From contig DEQI01000049.1 in NCBI GenBank assembly GCA_002360295.1, positions 4,342-10,242 of the forward strand: a stretch of DNA of 5,901 nt, given 5' to 3'. The DNA is from Planococcaceae bacterium UBA3370. GTDB taxonomy: Bacteria; Bacillota; Bacilli; Bacillales_A; Planococcaceae. Under the pieces are notes generated by a model. The model saw only the letters and a list, made by a program, of their open reading frames with translations, did not search any database and was not told the origin of the DNA. The position numbers and the translations under genes were made by a program. This document shows, piece after piece, positions 4,941 to 5,901 of the stretch. Within the stretch, counting starts at the first letter, position 1; each line of letters starts with the position of its first letter.

Positions 4941-5901
4941 ATGAAAAAATGGCTGTTCGTATGTTGCGTGCTTTTTTTGGCAGCATGTACGAACGAAAAA
5001 AATATTATTCCTGAAAAAAATGCGCAAGGAGAAAATGAACTACCGAAATCAGCAGCTGATTGGCTAACTTTTGCGCACAATAGTGAATGGTTCGCACAAA
5101 GCATTTCAAAGGATCAAATCATTTTTGAAGAAATGGTTGATTTTGAGGGAGATAACGAGCCAGAATATGTCGTTGCTACAAAGCAAGACTATCAACATTA
5201 CACATTATCAATCGTACAATTTGTTGCTGGACAATGGCAGCAATGGTACGAGCAGACATATACAAATGAAGCAATATCAGAGCTAACAAATTACAGCACA
5301 CTTACTTTCAATCAAAATAAAAACTTGTTCATGTATTCTTATAAAACGGATGGCACAAGCGATTTTAGTGAAACCATCATCTTCTTAATCGCTAATAAAA
5401 CAAATGATCGTATTGTTAAAGCGCATACACTCAACATCAAGCATGGTGAACAATTTTCCAAGACTATGGATGGATTCGAATTGAGAAATGACTACTACAC
5501 TCGGACAGTAAATATTGCGAATGGTTTTATGAATGAAGAGTATGTTAGACAAGCATTTGCAGATGGTGAACTTATTGTCAGCAACGACCTTACTGTATTA
5601 TTTGGGAAAAGCTTGAATGACGCCCATATTACGTTTGAGGATACATATGAGGAAGCACAGCAAAAGGCTGGTCCACCTCTAGATGAACAATATATAGAAG
5701 GATCCCTTTGCTCACTATACGAGGATTATTACTTTTGCTTAAATCAAGGTGAACCACAGATTGCGTTTGCAAGTATTTCTGTTAACGGTGTCACACTGGA
5801 GGAAGTTGAGAACATTATCGGAAGACCATTAACGATACACTCATACGAATCAGGGATGAACGATAATGCAACTGAATTTTTCACCCAATTTGAATATAAC
5901 A
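4941..5901 (+). CDS. Lipoprotein of unknown function (3' end beyond the window)
   Basis: The reading frame is open from ATG 4941 to the window edge: 320 codons plus one base, no stop, so the C-terminus is missing. AAAGGCGG at 4926-4933 is the ribosome binding site. The N-terminus MKKWLFVCCVLFLAAC is a lipoprotein signal with lipobox LAAC, so C16 should be lipidated and the protein held on the outer face of the membrane. A linker to about residue 36 precedes a soluble body rich in aromatic residues; around 60-160, alternating strands such as EPEYVVATKQ and HYTLSIVQFV suggest beta sheet. Two similar segments lie 50 residues apart, TYEEAQQKAGPPL (235-247) and TLEEVENIIGRPL (285-297), like the EV-x3-LG-x-P modules of small exported repeat domains. 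C257 and C266 flank the first unit and could form a disulfide. I do not recognise the family. It is expressed from its own promoter behind the structured leader. Confidence 0.85.
   Translation, partial: MKKWLFVCCVLFLAACTNEKNIIPEKNAQGENELPKSAADWLTFAHNSEWFAQSISKDQIIFEEMVDFEGDNEPEYVVATKQDYQHYTLSIVQFVAGQWQQWYEQTYTNEAISELTNYSTLTFNQNKNLFMYSYKTDGTSDFSETIIFLIANKTNDRIVKAHTLNIKHGEQFSKTMDGFELRNDYYTRTVNIANGFMNEEYVRQAFADGELIVSNDLTVLFGKSLNDAHITFEDTYEEAQQKAGPPLDEQYIEGSLCSLYEDYYFCLNQGEPQIAFASISVNGVTLEEVENIIGRPLTIHSYESGMNDNATEFFTQFEYN

Noticed and set aside
5071..5286. 71-codon plus-strand open frame inside the lipoprotein gene
   Set aside because: It is an alternative frame of a longer gene with a signal peptide, lipobox and ribosome binding site, which clearly wins.

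Overview
The window looks like chromosome of a low-GC Gram-positive rod of the Bacillales, most likely Planococcaceae/Bacillaceae (Lysinibacillus- or Solibacillus-like). This is judged from AT-rich sequence, strong AAAGGAGG-type ribosome binding sites, U-tailed intrinsic terminators, a Gram-positive style lipoprotein, and the gene families present. The genus is an inference. All genes I can support are on the + strand.

Bases 80-2700 hold a compact three-gene operon: an OmpR-family response regulator (start corrected to TTG at 80), a membrane sensor histidine kinase overlapping it by 11 nt, and a membrane-anchored PepSY-domain protein overlapping the kinase by 8 nt. The set resembles the B. 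subtilis ykoGHI and staphylococcal ArlRS systems. A second PepSY protein with the same architecture follows (2788-3348). It is separated by two dyads and a TATAAT box, and a very strong terminator (3365-3400) closes it. The picture is a cell-envelope signalling module with two extracytoplasmic PepSY accessory proteins. The signal is not visible.

Bases 3401-3665 are an AT-rich intergenic stretch with one weak terminator-like hairpin and a plausible SigA promoter. They lead to a single-gene unit for a sodium-coupled transporter of the bile acid:sodium symporter family (3666-4604, YocS-like) with all expected sodium ligands, ended by a strong terminator (4622-4656).

Bases 4657-4940 carry an AT-rich dyad, an extended -10 promoter and a GC-rich, heavily self-complementary element (about 4781-4912). 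The element forms the untranslated leader of the last gene. It has a perfect 12-bp hairpin and a long-range hairpin with several mutually exclusive pairings. I do not recognise it as a named riboswitch. It could be a regulatory RNA, or a dispersed palindromic element related to IS200/IS605 ends, and it is the most interesting item here. The last gene (4941 to the window edge, cut off) encodes a lipoprotein of unknown function with two G-x-P-type pseudo-repeats near its visible end.
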